Assembly (NCBI GenBank): GCA_944384295.1
Contig: CALWSU010000005.1
Span: 28,745-92,744 of the forward strand
DNA: 64,000 nt
Source of the DNA: an uncultured Lachnospiraceae bacterium
Lineage (GTDB): Bacteria > Bacillota > Clostridia > Lachnospirales > Anaerotignaceae
Direction of reading: 5' to 3'
The number at the start of each line of letters is the position of its first letter. The stretch's first letter is position 1. The position numbers and the translations under genes were made by a program. The notes under the pieces are model-generated. The model ran no database searches. It was not told the origin of the DNA and was given only the letters and a program-made list of their open reading frames with translations. This document shows, piece by piece, positions 63,148 through 64,000 of this stretch.

Positions 63148-63903
63148 TTATATTTGTATTTCTAATGCTACTGGGCAATGGTCTGAACCCATAATTTCGC
63201 TATAAATTTTTGCGTCCTGCATATTTTGTGCAATCCGTTTTGATACAACAAAATAATCAATACGCCATCCCGCATTATTTTTACGCGCATTGAACCGATA
63301 ACTCCACCAAGAATACACACCTGTGACATCTGGATAAAAATATCGAAAACTGTCTACAAAACCCGCTTGCAGCAACTGTGTAAATTTTCCTCTTTCTTCA
63401 TCTGTAAAACCTGCATTTTTATGATTGGTAGCAGGATTTTTCAAGTCAATTTCTTGATGTGCCACATTCAAATCTCCACACAATATGACCGGCTTTTTCT
63501 CATCTAACTGTATCAAATATTGGCGAAATGCGTCTTCCCACTCCATACGATATTGTAATCTTGCATTTTCTTGCTGTGAATTTGGTGTATATACCGTTAC
63601 ATGGTAAAAATCTACAAATTCCAGCGTAATGACACGCCCTTCTTTGTCATGTTCTGCAATGCCAATGCCATATTGCACAGATATTGGTTTTTGTTTGGTA
63701 AAAACCGCTACACCAGAATATCCCTTTTTTTCTGCATAATTCCAATATTGATAATACCCCTCTGTCTGCAAATCAATTTGTCCTTCTTGCAGCTTGGTTT
63801 CCTGCACAGAAAATATATCTGCATCTGTTTCTTGAAAATATTCTAAAAAACCTTTGCCAACTGCTGCACGCAATCCGTTGACATTCCATGAAATCATTTT
63901 CAT
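63148..63903 (-). CDS. exoA: Exodeoxyribonuclease III (apurinic endonuclease)
   Basis: DNA-repair enzyme of the ExoIII/APE1 family, 251 residues. MKMISWNVNGLRAAVGKGF, VQETKLQ (metal Glu), YSGVAVFTK, VYTPNSQ (Asn-type), LCGDLNVAHQEIDLKNP (catalytic Asp, Asn), YSWWSYR and IDYFVVSKRI, ending in the catalytic GSDHCPVALEI. It starts at ATG 63903 behind GAAAGGTGGAAGAAT. It is monocistronic and convergent with the zinc-ribbon gene. Confidence 0.97.
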   Translation of the reverse strand: MKMISWNVNGLRAAVGKGFLEYFQETDADIFSVQETKLQEGQIDLQTEGYYQYWNYAEKKGYSGVAVFTKQKPISVQYGIGIAEHDKEGRVITLEFVDFYHVTVYTPNSQQENARLQYRMEWEDAFRQYLIQLDEKKPVILCGDLNVAHQEIDLKNPATNHKNAGFTDEERGKFTQLLQAGFVDSFRYFYPDVTGVYSWWSYRFNARKNNAGWRIDYFVVSKRIAQNMQDAKIYSEIMGSDHCPVALEIQI

Positions 63904-64000
63904 ATTCTTCCACCTTTCTAATCAAAAGATTCTGTTACGTTAATATGAATTGATACCTTCTCTTTCTTGATATATTATGGAAATGAGAATAGTTTTCTTT

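Noticed and set aside
1..64000. Search for an intact mobile element, phage, CRISPR or defence island
   Set aside because: No transposase, integrase, recombinase, Cas or restriction genes were seen; gene content is core-chromosomal.

Overview
The window is AT-rich DNA from an endospore-forming Firmicute, most likely a clostridium of the Lachnospiraceae/Anaerotignum type. The grounds are the spoIIGA-sigE-sigG cluster, an alpha/beta-type spore protein, YlbJ and SpoIID-type proteins, strong AGGAGG ribosome binding sites with frequent TTG/GTG starts, a pta-ackA acetate pathway and a Bacillus/Clostridium-like ylm-divIVA cell-division cluster. Nearly all space is core chromosome. I see no phage, insertion sequence, CRISPR array, rRNA or tRNA. 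The species assignment is inference.

Layout: 1-2412 is a ComEA-like protein plus a two-component system (the kinase is cut by the window edge). 2594-4757 holds a D,D-carboxypeptidase and a DUF5662 protein. 4882-8437 holds an isochorismatase-like hydrolase and the sporulation genes sigG, sigE and spoIIGA, with a small unrecognised ORF between the two sigma genes. 8570-12403 holds membrane proteins and an MBOAT/SGNH pair for extracellular O-acylation. 12874-19793 is a tandem array of three paralogous methyl-accepting chemotaxis proteins with structured spacers. 20196-23638 holds a spore protein and a lysine-riboswitch-controlled asd-dapA-dapB operon. 23734-29724 holds a SUFU-domain protein, ftsY and smc. 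29771-38434 runs (leftward) from an HlyD-like protein through yggS-sepF-ylmG-ylmH-divIVA-lspA-rluD into a pyrB-pyrC-like pair. 38705-41962 holds an HtrA protease and a secreted metallo-beta-lactamase protein. 42176-45169 is pta-ackA-yceD-rpmF. 45374-46841 holds a zinc-ribbon protein and a CheA-like kinase. 46981-51462 holds tmcAL, ylbJ and coaD. 51459-56217 holds rsmD, recG, fakA-like and yloU. 56515-59645 holds a GntR regulator and a SpoIID/SLH lipoprotein. 59731-60014 is a 6S RNA gene with promoter and terminator. 60068-62214 holds a second lspA-like gene, a small membrane protein and a diguanylate cyclase. The window ends with a zinc-ribbon protein and exonuclease III.

The most striking observation is the pyrB/pyrC-like pair at 29771-31977. 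It sits where Bacillus has its pyr operon (after lspA-rluD), overlaps by 4 bp and is full length with intact reading frames. Yet the ATCase-like protein has lost most carbamoyl-phosphate-site residues (STRT to SARA, Lys84 to Glu, His134 to Asn, Gln231 to Arg, E. coli numbering). The dihydroorotase-like protein has lost several metal ligands (HxH to HxN, His to Thr, Asp to Gly). The two look like a co-maintained pair of pseudoenzymes or a repurposed complex.

Secondary points of interest are a sigma G with a rewritten region 2.3/2.4, a CheA-like kinase without a CheW-like domain, a structured spacer RNA candidate between two chemoreceptor genes, a coupled upstream ORF before the third receptor gene, and an LspA paralogue in which the Asp of the NxxDR motif is Glu.
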